A model generated the notes under the pieces. That model searched no databases and was not told the DNA's origin. It saw only the letters and a program-made list of their open reading frames with translations. A program made the translations under genes and the position numbers. This document shows positions 38,170 to 50,870 of a stretch of DNA of 64,000 nucleotides, piece after piece; position 1 is the stretch's first letter; each line of letters starts with the position of its first letter. Source of the DNA: Mytilus edulis (taxonomy: Eukaryota; Mollusca; Bivalvia; Mytilida; Mytilidae); assembly GCF_963676685.1 (NCBI RefSeq), contig NC_092349.1, positions 80,860,604 through 80,924,603 on the forward strand. Reading direction: 5' to 3'.

Positions 38170-38695
38170 AGCCATTCATTACATCTCTCTGATATGCATT
38201 TAGAATTATCCTTAGAAGATGGCATGGATAGTCTTATCTGGTTTTTGAAAGAAACTTTTTGGATAGCATAGGATGTTTGAACATGTGTATAGTAACAGTA
38301 AATGAGGCAGACGACACAGCAATACTGCAAAATGAAAATCTGAAAAAGATCAGAACTTTTCTGGCACACAAATGGGAGGAAAAGAACGTTTTTAAACATT
38401 TTGGTGTTAAAACAGCAGTTCATTTTCTTCATTTGTCGACAGATAAGAATTACCAGAGACGTGGAATAGCCTCTAAATTAATGAAGGCTTCACTGACATT
38501 TTGTAGAGAACTAGGATTTACCCAGTGTGCATTGCTGCAGACTGTACTTCCAACATATCACAGATAATCTTTGAGAAATTTTAATTTGAAAATTTGTACA
38601 CTGTAAGATATGACGAATATAAAGTTAATGATGAAATCGTTTTCACAAACATGGGTGACAATAAAGTAGCAATGTTTTTTGTTAAACGGTTATAA
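38170..38695 (+). pseudogene. GNAT-family N-acetyltransferase pseudogene (AANAT/dopamine N-acetyltransferase-like)
   Basis: The middle portion (38259-38567) reads HLSTDKNYQRRGIASKLMKA, which is GNAT motif A with an acetyl-CoA-binding R-x-x-G-I-A loop, then LTFCRELGFTQCA. Upstream, a different frame (to about 38256) gives LEDGMDSLIWFLKET, which should lead straight into DSIGCLNMCIV: a frameshift. At about 38545 a second frameshift leads to ADCTSNISQIIFEKF, then an in-frame TAA where family members have Gly (KLGF), and the tail continues as YTVRYDEYKVNDEIVFTNM to FVKRL and TAA at 38693. No introns are seen, so it may be a retrocopy or a decayed single-exon gene. Confidence 0.75.
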
Positions 38696-39352
38696 ATTAT
38701 GAAATTTTATGAGCAATTTTTTGTTTTGAAATGTATTCCAATTTTTATCCTGTCAACTCTAATTTCTCTGACTATTGATAAACAAAACTATAAACAGAGG
38801 AACAGCTAAAGTATTCATCTTATACATTGAACCAAATGTATCATTATAATCCATGTGTATAATTATCGTGTATTAAATTTTATAATTAAATTCATTTTAT
38901 TTTTGTCAATTTCAACTTTTGAGGATTGAGGAAAGCAAAATTACGATACTTCATTTCTTGGTATTTGAAATACATGTATTAACGAAGACCAAGAAAATAA
39001 GTGCTTTACAAATTATAATGAATTGTTAGTATTTTAAATAATAAACACATTCTTCATTTTAATTTTATTTTTGTACAATATCAATAAATAAATAAATAAC
39101 AATATACTATAAAAACAACAATGACAAAAGTTTTGATTGGTCAATATGGGTTTAGGTGGGGTATTGCAGATAATATGTATAACAGGCCCATGTCAGGAGG
39201 ATGTACCATAATATATACAATGTTCAACTCTTAAGGTGGTTGAAGTATGTTTTATGACAATGTGGTAATAAGCCATAAAAAAATACTATTTCAAGCATCA
39301 ATCAAAATTATTGATATAGATAAATTTCAATACTGTAAATGGTTCATTCACT
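38696..39352. other. AT-rich unassigned sequence
   Basis: No gene or repeat end is recognised. An aataaataaataaataac run lies near 39085. Confidence 0.4.
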
Positions 39353-39353
39353 A

Positions 39354-39592
39354 AGGGACGACATCAAAAGTTCAATGTAGGATAAAAAACTTAATTCACA
39401 TAGTTTTTTCGCTGACCCCTCTACCCCCCTTCTTAACTTAATTTGGGAAAAATTGATTTACCTATATTGATATATGTAAAATCGATTTTGGATTAACAAA
39501 ACTTACAGCAATGTTGACCCCCCACCCCCAAACTATTTGATTTAAGTTTTTTATCCTACATCGATCTTTTGATGTCGTCCCTAAAATACTAT
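39354..39592. mobile_element. MITE with 40-bp inverted ends (AGGGACGACATC)
   Basis: AGGGACGACATCAAAAG then ttcaatgtaggataaaaaac at the left is mirrored by gttttttatcctacatcgat then CTTTTGATGTCGTCCCT at the right. The interior is about 155 bp with C-rich (ctacccccctt, accccccaccccc) patches and no ORF. Confidence 0.88.
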
Positions 39593-40014
39593 AATGTGTG
39601 TAATGTACCCTTTTTGGATTTCTACAGATATAGAGAAGAAACTGTTTAATGCTAATGTGGTAGTGGTGACAAATTATATAAAAAAATAATCTTTTATCAA
39701 ATGCAGACATCATAATTGACATACAGTTGTAACTGTGACATAGCATCACATAGTACATGATAAAAATAAGAATATATCCAGATTAATTCTCTTATCATTA
39801 AGTAAAACTCCTTAATGTAAAAGTTGTTTATATTTTCAGAGATTTAATTTCATGATTTATTGGTTCAAATCCTTTTTAAAGGTTTTATTTTATTTTTTTC
39901 CCCTCAATCTAATCTTCTTAAAAGATTGAATCAATGCATGGAAATACTTTGCTTTTTAAACTAAATAATGAAATTGATGGAAAAAAAAAATAAAAAAATT
40001 CTCATTTGTTATCA

Positions 40015-40330
40015 TGGAACATTTTAATTTTGATAACTTGGATTTGATTGGCTGAATGGTCTAAGGGTAATATCTGAAAATCATTTCAGGGCAACCATGG
40101 AAAAACACACAGCAGGGGCTTTGATAGAGGAAATCATAAAATAAATACTAGTATTTTGTAATTTGGTCCCATACAAAGTTAACATGCAATGAAAATTTTG
40201 ATTACTACTAAATTTTGATATCATAATTGTGGTCAGACTTGGTTTTGATTGGCTAAATGCTTTTATGGAAATTATTGAAAAATCGTTGCAGGGTAATAAT
40301 GGAAAAAACACAGAAGTATCCAATGGCAAT
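40015..40330. repeat. Diverged direct duplication, period about 215 bp
   Basis: ttggatttgattggctgaat ... ttcagggcaaccatggaaaa acacacagcag (40038-40113) recurs as ttggttttgattggctaaat ... tgcagggtaataatggaaaa aacacagaag (40239-40317). Confidence 0.7.
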
Positions 40331-40504
40331 ACAATTTAGAGCTATCACTTTGTTCACGAAGAGAAATAAAAGGATGTTTTTAAATTTGGCCAGATACAAA
40401 AATAACATATAAAAAGATAAAAATTTTGATTCAATATAAATATTGGTCAGTACATTAAAGAAATTTATGGTCAAACTTACTATGGTTTTCTGCAACAAAG
40501 AAGT

Positions 40505-41960
40505 TTTTTTTTCAAGCAAAATATTGTTTGGTAATACAGAGAAATTAGTTCAAGCAAAATAATACTTTGTGCAACAGAGAAGATCTATATTATATGCTAC
40601 AACACAGTTGATATAAAAAAAAACATTGTTTGGCACAACAGCAGGGATGGGGTAATTTAAAATGTAATGGTAATTAAGTGTAATGCATTACAATTTTCCA
40701 TGTAATTGAATGTAATGTGTAATTGAGCATTTCTTTAATTACATGTAATGGTAATTTAATTAATTACATTGAAAAAAGCATGTAATGCTCAATTACTTTT
40801 GAATTACATTTCAATTACATGTTCTTTTATGGTGTGCCAGATAAGGATTTGTGTTTAATAATATAAATTGTAAAATTCAAATATTGATATCACTTGCTTT
40901 TTTTAATATACAAAGCTTGTAATTTATTCCGAAGTTTTTATATCATTTATTTGACCTACAGATCTTTTTTTGAATACTCTAATTATAGTCTATAATTTTA
41001 AAAAATGTGAGAATCATATGTTAGTGTTGTTCAGTTTTTAAGAAAGATCTTTTAACTAAATAGATTGATAAGTAATTAATCACCTTGTTAAACAAAAGCA
41101 AAAAAAAATGTGTCACTGTGAAACATCTTTCTTTAAATAGACAGATCATTTAGAATTTAAAACCACTGCATATGATCATTTTGTCAAATAAGTATACACA
41201 AAAGGATTATAAAAATTAAAATTAACAGCTGTAAAAACAAACAGCAAGTAATCAGATTAAAGTGTCCAGAGGCAATGCCACTATTACATGTATTTTATAT
41301 AATTAGCAAAATATTGCTAATATTTAGATAATTGTATCCATTGTTTGTAATAAGAATTATTTCAATATTGTGACAAGCACACTTTTTAATATTTTTAAAG
41401 TAAAATTTAATTTTAAATTTTTATAATTTCTTTATTCATATTATGTTTAATTCAAATGAGTTCATTTTTGAGATGTCAAAATACCCCTTTATGTGTTGGC
41501 AAGTTAATAGGAAAAAATTCCCTCCCCTTACAATATAATGATCTTCTAATCGTAAAACTTCCATGTTCTGATCAAGCAATATCTAGCACATTAGCTCCTG
41601 TCGAAAGACTATTTACAATTGCTGTTTTCAGACCAGACAAATTCAGACTAGATGACAAAACATTAAAATAAATAAATTAAATGATTATCAAATGCAACGT
41701 TTAAACTATGCTTACATGAATATTTTAGACATGCATTATATATACATGTAAAATATTGTTAAAAAATATCATGATGAAATGTAATGTGTCTTTACAAATT
41801 ACTACAACAAAGAAAATTTGGTTCAAGCAAAATATTGTTCAGTATATCAAAGACATTTCGTCTCAAGCAAAAAAAAGGTTGGTTCCACAAATTCCTATTG
41901 TTTCAAGCAAAATATTGTTTACTACACCAAATTTAAAGTGTTTTAGGTTCAAGCAAATAT
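40505..41960. repeat. Degenerate ttcaagcaaaatattgttt repeat split by hAT relic
   Basis: Modules of about 35-50 bp carrying tcaagcaaaatattgtt occur at 40512, 40550, 41826, 41861, 41912 and 41948, on both sides of the hAT relic. They look like one minisatellite interrupted by the insertion. Confidence 0.6.
40643..41675 (+). mobile_element. Internally deleted hAT DNA transposon relic
   Basis: The left end CAGGGATGGGGTAATTTAAA is a typical hAT terminal sequence. It is followed by dense subterminal aattacatgtaatg boxes to about 40825. At 41556-41671 a short frame reads STLAPVERLFTIA, then RPDKFRLDDKTLK: the carboxyl hAT dimerisation region. The rest of the transposase and a matching right terminus are missing, so it cannot move by itself. 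Confidence 0.72.
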
Positions 41961-42003
41961 CATTTGATAAAAACAAAGTATTTGATTCTTATACAGCCCT
42001 ATG

Positions 42004-45000
42004 TTATACATCTGACTTCTGAGTTTTATATTCAGGGTGACTGTCTAAATATTCTTTAAGTTTTGTTGGAAAGTCTGTCATCACACCATCAGCTCCCAGT
42101 CTGAAGGCCCTAGTGTATTCCTCCTCATCATTTAAAACCCACAAATAGGTCTGTAAAATAAATAATATAGCATCACTAAAATTGTAAGCATTACTTGCTA
42201 GTAATCAGGGCCCATATGCATTAAACCACTAATGTTAATTAATGCAATCGTAGTACAAATTTACCATTAGACATGTAGTAAAATCTGTTCGTTTGGAACA
42301 AATCTTAACTTATGTAGTTTTATGCATACAGGTCCACTTGCATAATTAGAGTTTCGCAACAATATGTATACATGGTTTAAAGTTATTTTTTTTTTTATCA
42401 AACATGTCAAATGACAAATTTTGAAGTAGAAATATATATATTACTGCTGCATGTTTAATTGCATGGGATACCTAGTTAATAGTGACACAATTACAAAAAA
42501 TATGGCTAACAGCTAGCACATTTTACTTAGGCATTGTACCATTTGGAGTTTCAGTGATTCTCTAATTATTTTTATCTTGATTTATATGTTTGAAGTGGAT
42601 TTGTAAGTTTTTTCTGTGTTTTTTTCATCTCTGCATATGGTCTTGAGTAGGATCAATAATAAACAGGTGACATGATTTGAGATAGGCACTTCTTTAAGGT
42701 ACAATGCTTTGATTTTCTCTAATCATTGATTTTTACTGAATAATGTTAAATTCAAGATAATAAAAATAATTTAATGAGTATTTTTTCTCTTCAGGTGTAT
42801 TAAATGTTTTCTTACAAGTATATGTTCCTCTTAAATATCTTTACTTGGACTATACTTTAAGATATGATATCTGTACTTTTCTGATAAAGGCAATAACATG
42901 AAAGAACAAAATTGTTTCAAAATCTAAAATTATAACACTAACCTGCATGCCTCTTCTTCTTAAATGATTAAATAATACTGGACTCATTAGTAATCTGTAA
43001 TCAATTAATATAAATTATCTATCTGCTTGAAATATCCTATTGGGAAGGCAAGAAAACAAAACAGCCCGGCTTTTCCCCATGAAATCATTAAATAAATTTG
43101 AGGAGTGAAGAATAACAGAATAGTAAAACTATCTGACTTTGATTATTTTTATTCCACTCGTCTGTAAATCAAGATGTCTAATCCATTAACCAACTTGAAC
43201 AATTTGTATTAATTCACCCCCAGTTTTTGGTGGGGTTCGTGTTGCTTAGTCTTTAGTTTTCTATGTTTCATCATCTGTACTATTATTTGTCTGTTTGTCT
43301 TTTTCTTTATAAGCAATGGCACTGTCAGTTTTCTTTTGATCTACGAGTTTGAATGTCTGTCTAGTGTCTTTCGTACCTCTTTTGTATAGATATTATTTGT
43401 CATTCTAATATCGTTTGTTGACCTTAAAACACTTCTGGATTATAATTGTTTTATTTTTCCCAATTACCAACTTTGATTTTTTTTTCATTTTAAAATAGCA
43501 GCTTCTGAGAAAATGTGACCAAAAACTTGATGAAAAAAAGGACAAATGTATGAACAGACAGACAGACAGGGGGATTGTTATAAATTCCTCATTCCTAGAG
43601 TGAGGGGTAAATAATTAATTGCTTTTTTCAGACACATACTATTTCCTATAGACTATACTTAAGTAATGCAACTTACACATCAGCTGTACGTAATAAACAT
43701 GTCATGGCTCTACTGAATTTCACAGGAATCTTCCTGTCGCTGAAATAAGAACATGATAACTAGAAACAGTGAATTTTATATTAATCTTTTGTTACTACTT
43801 GTCATATATGATATATTTCTTCAGTTTAGGTGAACCACAAATTTATGTGTTTAACAAAACATAATTAAATTTTGGATGTAATGCATCTTCTGATTGGCTG
43901 ACAGGTGTTTTGTCTTTCAGCTTATAGACATAATTTTATCATGTGATCATGACGTAATCAACGTTTTTTCCATGATTTACCCTGCCAGGCTTTAAATCAA
44001 ATTTAGAATTAAATTATAAGGAATGACAGCAGTTTTTTTACCTTCTGTCTATTCAAAACAACATTATGAACATAAAAACAAAGATGTGCACACTTTAAAT
44101 TAACGTACACCGGTTATTCAGTGTGCACCACATTTTTTATGTAATTTCTCGATTGCTTCATAGACAGAAAAAATATTACAGTCATTCCTTAAATAACTTT
44201 TGTTTAGTATCAATATTGTATGAAGAATTTCTCAAAATCTTAAGATTACAACTTTTCAGCAATCCACAAAAATTGGTAAATACCAATATATATATATATA
44301 TATGATTTAATAAAATACACAACTTTTTTTGGGGTATAAATAAGAATTTGCACACAAGAAACTATCAATAGAGTGCAAAAAGAAAATCTATAAAAGAGTT
44401 CAGCAGAGAAATAATAAATATTAACTTTAATTCTTGAGACTTTTGGCATAAAGACTTTATATTTCTTTGCTTTTTTTTGCACATGTCCCAAGTCAGGAGC
44501 CTCTGGCCTTTGTAAGTCTGGTATAAAAAAAAAATTTGATCATTTATGTGTTTTGGCGTTTAGTTTGACGTTCATTTTCACTGAACTAGTACACATTTTC
44601 AATTAGGGGCCAGATGAGGGCACTTCAAGGTGAGGATTTTCTCAGTATGTTGAATATCCATTGGTGGCCTTTAAGCTGTTTTCTGCTCTTTGGTTGGGTT
44701 GTTGTCTCTTTGACATGTTCCCCATTTCCATTCTCAATTTTATACTGTTTGTCAGTCCATACTCACTCAAACACTATACTGGGCATGACAACCTCTAGTA
44801 ATGATTCTTTGATTGGTACAAAGGGGAGCAACCCAGTGTAAAATAACACAAGCAGCATTATTACTCTCTGCATGGAGAAAATTAATGGAATATCTGGATT
44901 CTGAAAAAAAGAAATTATTAGACACTGTGTTACTATATATATAAAATATAATAAAAACTGTAACACAAGTATCAATATGTTTTCACCATTGCGACCATCT

Positions 45001-48000
45001 TCATTGGTATAAATTACAATATTAAAACAACAATTACATTGCTTTGATACATTACATTTCAATATCTTCTATGACGTTCATATGACATTGCTTTTTCTTT
45101 TTTAATTATTGCTTTTTACTATCATTCATACATAGTGTTCAGTACATCAGACTCTAAAGTTTTTTTGTTTTTTAACCCAAAAGGCTTTGTTGGTTTTGAT
45201 GATTTACTATGCCAAATACTCTATCTATTGCAGTGACTTTTGAAATTTTCATCATTGTGTTGAATGAAGTGGTTTGCTGGTTTTGTTAGTTCTAATTTTT
45301 GAAAACTGTTTGTCCTCAGAGGCGGATCAAGAATTTTTCATAAATAGGGGTCCACTGACTGCCTAAGAGGCTTCGGTGATTCCATATATATAATCAACCA
45401 AATTTTTCCCAGTCCTACATATTTATATGTTATTTTTTCACATTTTGTACTGTTTATTGCATACACTACACCCACAGTTTTACAGTCTATTTGCAGTTTT
45501 ATCACATAATATTTTTGTTTCCAGATATATTGGAAAAGAATATGCCATTCAGTGACAAATAAAATAATTGACACTGGACATTAATCAACCAACAATCAAT
45601 CAATCATTGTATAGATACCAATTACATCACATCAGGTTCCAATTGCCACAATATTAAGAATCATTAAGTTTGCACTATTTGTACTTACAATTGTGTATAA
45701 TATTTGTACTTACAATTGTGTATAATTTGTCTGTCACTATTTGTACTTACAATTGTGTATAATTTGTGTGTGACTTTACTGCTCCTGTTTCCCCAGGCTA
45801 TTAAATGTTCTCTCTTATATTCTTTTATCAAATTATTAACCTGAAAAATATATGATAGAACTCTATAAATTGGTTAATTTGATTTCTTATATTTATTTAT
45901 AGAGAAAATTCTAAAGGACTGAAACTCTTGCACTTGTATGAACAAAAAATAACATTGTAATATCTGTATTATTTAAAAAAAAAAAAAATTAAAAAGAAAC
46001 ATTAATTTGACTTTGTATCAAAACTGTCAACATAGTCATTGTTCCACTGACAAAGTGTACCACATGTTGTAAGTGTCAAACATTTCAATTAGGTTGTTAG
46101 AAATTACAAATTTTATGTAATAGATTATTTTTAACTTGACAAGGAAAATTGAAATTCAATGTTAATGGAACAGGCACTTGACTCTCAATATTTCACATTT
46201 TTTTTTTTTTTTAAGATGCAAATATCTGTGGTTAATTGAGTCTTGATGGAAATTCTGAAATATATCATCAAGATTTATTCTTCATATTACAATAAACACA
46301 CAAAACATATGCAATCATCATATAAACATCAAAATATCCCCTCCTCTCCATCAACTATGTATTGAACCGGCTCTTTAAAAATATGGTTTAGTTTTTACCT
46401 TCTCTATAAGTTCATCATCATCTATTTTGATATCTATATTTATAGGCATGTGAGGAAACTCCTCAAAAACTTCCCGTAATAATGGTATTCTTCTGTCCTC
46501 TCCACCCTTCAGTGTAAATGCTGGAAAAGTAAAGTGTCATCAATATATCTGATTAATGCAAACAAATGAACAGCCCACCAACAGACAAGTATTTTACCTT
46601 CAAATCATATACATGTACCTTATGAACTTTATAGTAACAAATATTTTTATGAATAAGTAATTGGCTCTGTTTTCATGCAACTGAAATGAGACATGAATAA
46701 TTTACTCCAAATATTGAAGAAGAAAAAATTGATTGAAGAAAGCAATTGGTGCTTACATGAATGTTCAATCAACAAGAAAAAAAATTGTAAGGGTTCCATG
46801 GAACCCAGTGTCTCGCCTACTATATGAAGCTTCAGTGTAATAAATGTTTTAGGAACTTTAACTGCAGCTTGTAGTTAATGTTAACTGGAAGAAAACTATG
46901 TACATAATGAAGTAATATACAGAAAAACAGGAAATATATTTTTACAAAATTTTCTTCTAGCTACTAGCTTTTGATCATAAACAAGCTTCTGTCTAAGTTT
47001 GGTACAATTCCAGGATAGTTTAAGAAAGTAATTAAATTAAAAAAAAAAATAACCACACAGTGAATGTAATGTTAACTGATCGAAAAACTAAGTCCATTTA
47101 TAAGAAAAATATGGATAAACAGGAGTTTTCTTTAATTTTTTACTAAATTTATTTCTGGATACTATCTTATGATCATAAATAAGCTTCTGTTCATGTTTAG
47201 TAGAAATCCAGGAAGGTTTAAGAAAGTTATTAAAATTTCAAAAACTTTAAACACAGAGTGAATGTTATGTAAACTGACAGAAAAACTAATTTCATCTATA
47301 AGTAAAATATGGATAGACAGGTTTTTTATTTTTACAAAATTTATTTCTGGATACTATCTTATGATCATTAACAAGCTTCTGTCCAAGTTTGGTAGAAATC
47401 CAGGATAATTTAAGAAAGTTATTAAAATTTCAAAAATTTTAACCACAGAGTGAATTTTTGTGTAAGACACAGACGCTGACAACGGAATGTAGGATCGCTA
47501 TGTCTCGCTTTTTCGACTAAAGTAATAGGCTCAACAAAAATTGGGATATTTTCTGCTAATTTTAAAAAAATTTCTCTTTTGCACTATTAATAATAAAACT
47601 CTACATAACAAAAACAAAAGTTAGCACACCTATTGGAGTATTCAGGAGAATTAACATAGGATCTGGCTTATACAATCATGTTCACTTGCTTAAAATGTGT
47701 TGTTAAACAATCAACAAGCAATCCATTAAATATAATACTGAGAAAATCATTATGTTTGAAACAGTATTTTTTTTTTATAATTGCAGAGCTCTGATTTAAG
47801 TTAAAATGATGTGGTTTGGTCAGTTTGCTTACTGAGATCTGGAACTTTTTACAGTTGACATTTCATGACCTATTCCAAGATTAATACTAAGAAGTCTGGC
47901 TAATTTCTACTTTTGTATTTCCACCTCTGACATATATGTCAAGTATCTAGGAATTGGAACATGTTTAAATAGACAAGCTTGAACTGCATCACTAAATGTG

Positions 48001-50870
48001 ACCTGTTACTAATTGACTTGGTTTTTAATAATACATTATAATACCCAAATAACTGTAATATTTTATTGATTATCTACATAAATTATGTAACGATAAAGAT
48101 AAATTTAAATCTTGGTATACTTACTTTGATAGAAATCTAATCTGTGTTCTTGACTTAGGAGTGGCAGTTCCTTAAAAAATATTAAATCAGACATTATAAA
48201 TAAAACATAGATAAAACTTACCAATCTCTATAGCTACCAATTTGTAACTGATTTTTACAGTCTGTTCTTATGTTGTACTATTACACCAGGTTGGGGAGTG
48301 TTCAGTTCTTACAAACATGTTTACTCCTGCTACTTTCTTTGTGTGTCTTTCCAAAGTTATGGTTCATGACTGTCATATTTGTTTTTTCATAAATAGTATT
48401 GCTATAAATTAGGTCATTAGTTTTCTCATTTAAATTGTTACACATTCATAACAATTTCTGTGTTGGTGCCTTTTATAGCTGACTATACAGTATGGGTCTT
48501 TATCGTTGTCATATCTTAGTCATTTAAACTCCGGTGGATAGTAGTCTGATTTGCAATCATACCAAATCTGCTTATTTTTTTACATAGTCCTTAAGAAATT
48601 CCTAAGGCCCAAAAATATAACTAACCTCATACTTAAAATCTGACACTTGACCCTCAGTTTCGCATGTTCTTTTAAGACTACTGTCATGTGATACAACCAC
48701 CTGACCATCTTTGGTGATATGACAATCAATTTCTAACATATCTGTTCCAATGGAAGCAGCACTGAAATATTGTAAAAAGGACAGTTACATTTCATTCTTA
48801 CTTATAAATTTAAACATTTAAGTCTCAAATACATGTATAATCCAACAATTCATTGAACCAAGAAGGAAAATTAATGTTTCCTAATTATTTTTTTTTTGAC
48901 TTTTAAGAGAATTTTAACCTACCCCCAAAATAAGACTGATATTTTGGCTAGGTAAGAAGAAAATAACAGCCATAGAAAGCAATAGATATATACACCTTTT
49001 TGCTCATCAGACTATATTCAATTGAGCAATTATGAAATTTGTTAGGCTAATTCGTAAACTTGTAGTGAGGTGACAGGTTTTTTTTATCAGTGTTGAAGGC
49101 CACACCGTGACTTTGAGATGAAGAACAGCAATAAAACTAAGCGCTGCTTTTTCTTTTTTAACTGTGCATGTACAATGTACTGATATTGTGTCATGGATGG
49201 ATACCCGATATCCTATAGCTTGACCTCTCTAATTGTTGAGAAAGAGAAACATGCTTTACGCATTAATGAGACAGCAACCTTACAACACAAATAAAAAGAA
49301 TTGACATATACGTGTACTGGTAGCTGTTTTCTACAAACTTACTGTTTAAATGCTGTCATTGTATTCTCTATGTGTTCTCCGGCTCCTGTAATAAAAATAT
49401 CAAATTCATAAGAGTACATGGCAAACTATAAATATATAATATAATAATTTAATTTTGGATGTAACACGTTTTCTGATTAGCTGACGTTATTTTGTTATCA
49501 GCCCATAGACATAATTTAGTCATGTGATTGGACGTCATCAACGTTTTTTCATGGTTTTCTACGGTTTAAAATGGAATTTAGAATTAAATTATTCGAAATA
49601 ACATAAAAAATGTGTTGCACACTGTTAAATAACCTGCTACGCGCGTTATTCAGTGTGCACCAAATTTTTTATGTTATTTCTTCATAGACAGAAAAAATAT
49701 TACAGTCATTCCTTAAATAAATCTAGATTTGGTGAATCTACAATTGATAATTTAACAGCTTTGCTTTTTTGATATGATGTAGCCAGTTTAATGTAATAAA
49801 TGTATATCCACATTATCTGGTAAACAAACAAACAAATAAGGGAAAACTCTAGCAAAGTAATATATTTCTTTCATTATTACTTTAGGCATTTGTTAGGAGA
49901 AAAAGTCATCTAAATTCTTAAAATTTGTTCCTCCCATCATCTCAATATTTATCTTTGAACACAAGGAATGCATGAAATTAATCTCAAATGTAATAGTGTT
50001 ATTTTTCTTTCAGATTACAACATAGCGATTATTGGAATACCTTTTTATGTCCCAATTCAAACCAATGTGAGTGTACAATGTTACATTATATTTACACACA
50101 GAGCACAACCAAACAGATTGAGCATGTGAACAGTTAAACATTGGGATCGACTACATGGACAGTTTAGTTATGAAAATCAGGGTCACTGGTCACCTGTGAG
50201 GGAGAATAGGATCTATCTGGACTCTGGTATTGGGTGTTTTTTAAGCTCAGGATTTTTGGATTGACCCTACCGGGATACAGGAATTCTTTTTCGAATGTCG
50301 GGATTTAAATTTATTTAAACTCAGGACCTCAGGATTTTGTGTTTTAAGCCCGGGTTTTCGGGATCAGGACCCTCCTACCCCCCCTCACCTGTGGTCAGCA
50401 ACTATAGTAGTATAGGCCATACAAATTACAATGAAGACCTACATGTAGATAGTTTTGAACAACCAAATCATTTGTTCCCTGTTCGATGGCAGACTTATTT
50501 ACAATCATACCACATTTTCTTATTTTTGTGGCCGCAATACTGCCTTCTTGTGGTGCTAGTGCTTCGTTAAGCAATCACCACTCTATCGATCTTGTTTATT
50601 ATTTTAAGACTTTTTAGGTTAGAAGAAATATGATTGTTTAACAATAACAAAAAAATGAACATTGTTTGTACAGATACAAAACAAAAAGTGAATATTTATG
50701 ATAACAAATAAAATATGCATACCCCCTCGATGGCTAATATGCACCGGTTTAAATTTTATGTTTTTCTTCCTGTGTAAAATTTGAGGAAATTTCAGTAACA
50801 ACACTGAGGTTACTATGTAACCTCCTATCACTGCTAAAACCGACATGGTTATGATAATTTCTATCAACAT
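42004..50870 (-). CDS. GDPD1: Glycerophosphodiester phosphodiesterase / lysophospholipase D, GDPD1-GDPD3 type, 10 exons, complete
   Basis: Membrane-bound enzyme expected to hydrolyse lysophospholipids or glycerophosphodiesters to (lyso)phosphatidic acid and an alcohol head group. Exons in transcript order: 50870-50723, 49385-49343, 48761-48626, 48170-48125, 46520-46399, 45840-45751, 44900-44767, 43739-43677, 42994-42943, 42150-42004. All phases match, giving 981 nt and about 326 aa (human GDPD1 is 314 aa). A hydrophobic segment at residues 9-28 is the amino-terminal membrane anchor. Catalytic signatures are HISHRGG (His47), GAGEHIENT (Glu), MLEIDCHITKDG (Glu/Asp) and VVVSHD (His). The family-typical hydrophobic stretch FYTGLLPFVPIKE and the C-terminal YLWVLNDEEEYTRAFRLGA and GVMTDFPTKL follow. 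Met9 (MSVLAV) aligns better with the human start than Met1. The donor of exon 7 (GA|GTGAGT) is the least certain border. Invertebrates may have a single co-orthologue of GDPD1 and GDPD3. Confidence 0.93.
43862..44196 (+). mobile_element. Repeat family G, copy 1, GDPD intron 8
   Basis: From aattaaattttggatgtaa to acagtcattccttaaataa, matching 49446-49730 over most of its length (shared ttcagtgtgcaccacatttt, tagacagaaaaaatattaca). Confidence 0.75.
44605..44748 (-). repeat. Interspersed repeat family A, reverse copy, GDPD intron 7
   Basis: The reverse complement carries gtcaaagagacaacaaccc and ggccaccaatggatattcaa. It ends only about 20 bp from the donor side of GDPD exon 7. Confidence 0.72.
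45317..45405. mobile_element. GGCGGAT MITE (family E), one-ended fragment
   Basis: cagaggcggatcaagaattt then ggtccactgactgcctaaga, cggtgattcc and ataatcaaccaaattttt. The text matches the interior of the array copies, but there is no right-hand ccgcctctg end. Confidence 0.65.
45681..45757 (-). repeat. Triplicated splice-donor segment of GDPD exon 6
   Basis: ttgtacttacaattgtgtat aat occurs at 45680, 45705 and 45742. On the - strand each copy carries acaatt|gtaagtacaa, the donor of exon 6 (45751/45750). The two extra donors lie 37 and 62 nt further into the intron. Confidence 0.9.
46786..47535 (-). repeat. Interspersed repeat with three internal modules of about 190 bp, GDPD intron 4
   Basis: Opens gtaagggttccatggaaccc agtgtctcgcc and closes tgtctcgctttttcgac. 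Between them the module ctttgatcataaacaagctt ctgtc...tttaagaaagt is present three times (about 46970, 47165 and 47350). The orientation is arbitrary. Confidence 0.72.
48420..48585 (-). repeat. Family D repeat fragment, GDPD intron 3
   Basis: ccttttatagctgactatac agtatggg ... gatttgcaatcataccaaat matches the reverse of the 11640-11945 family. It ends about 40 bp from GDPD exon 3. Confidence 0.55.
49446..49730 (+). mobile_element. Repeat family G, copy 2, GDPD intron 1
   Basis: Colinear with 43862-44196: aatttaattttggatgtaac, ttattcagtgtgcaccaaat and cattccttaaataa. Confidence 0.75.
49731..50722. other. GDPD intron 1, remainder
   Basis: AT-rich intron. A C-rich patch with ccctcctaccccccctcacc at 50367-50388 and a family D tail (acaatcataccacatttt, 50502) are seen. 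No exon is recognised. Confidence 0.4.

Noticed and set aside
39860..39874. tRNA B-box-like ggttcaaatcc
   Set aside because: No A box or cloverleaf could be formed around it.
44246..45062. Separate small hydrophobic minus-strand proteins
   Set aside because: The 44763-45062 frame is GDPD exon 7 plus intron read-through; the 44246-44491 frame is intronic and AT-rich.
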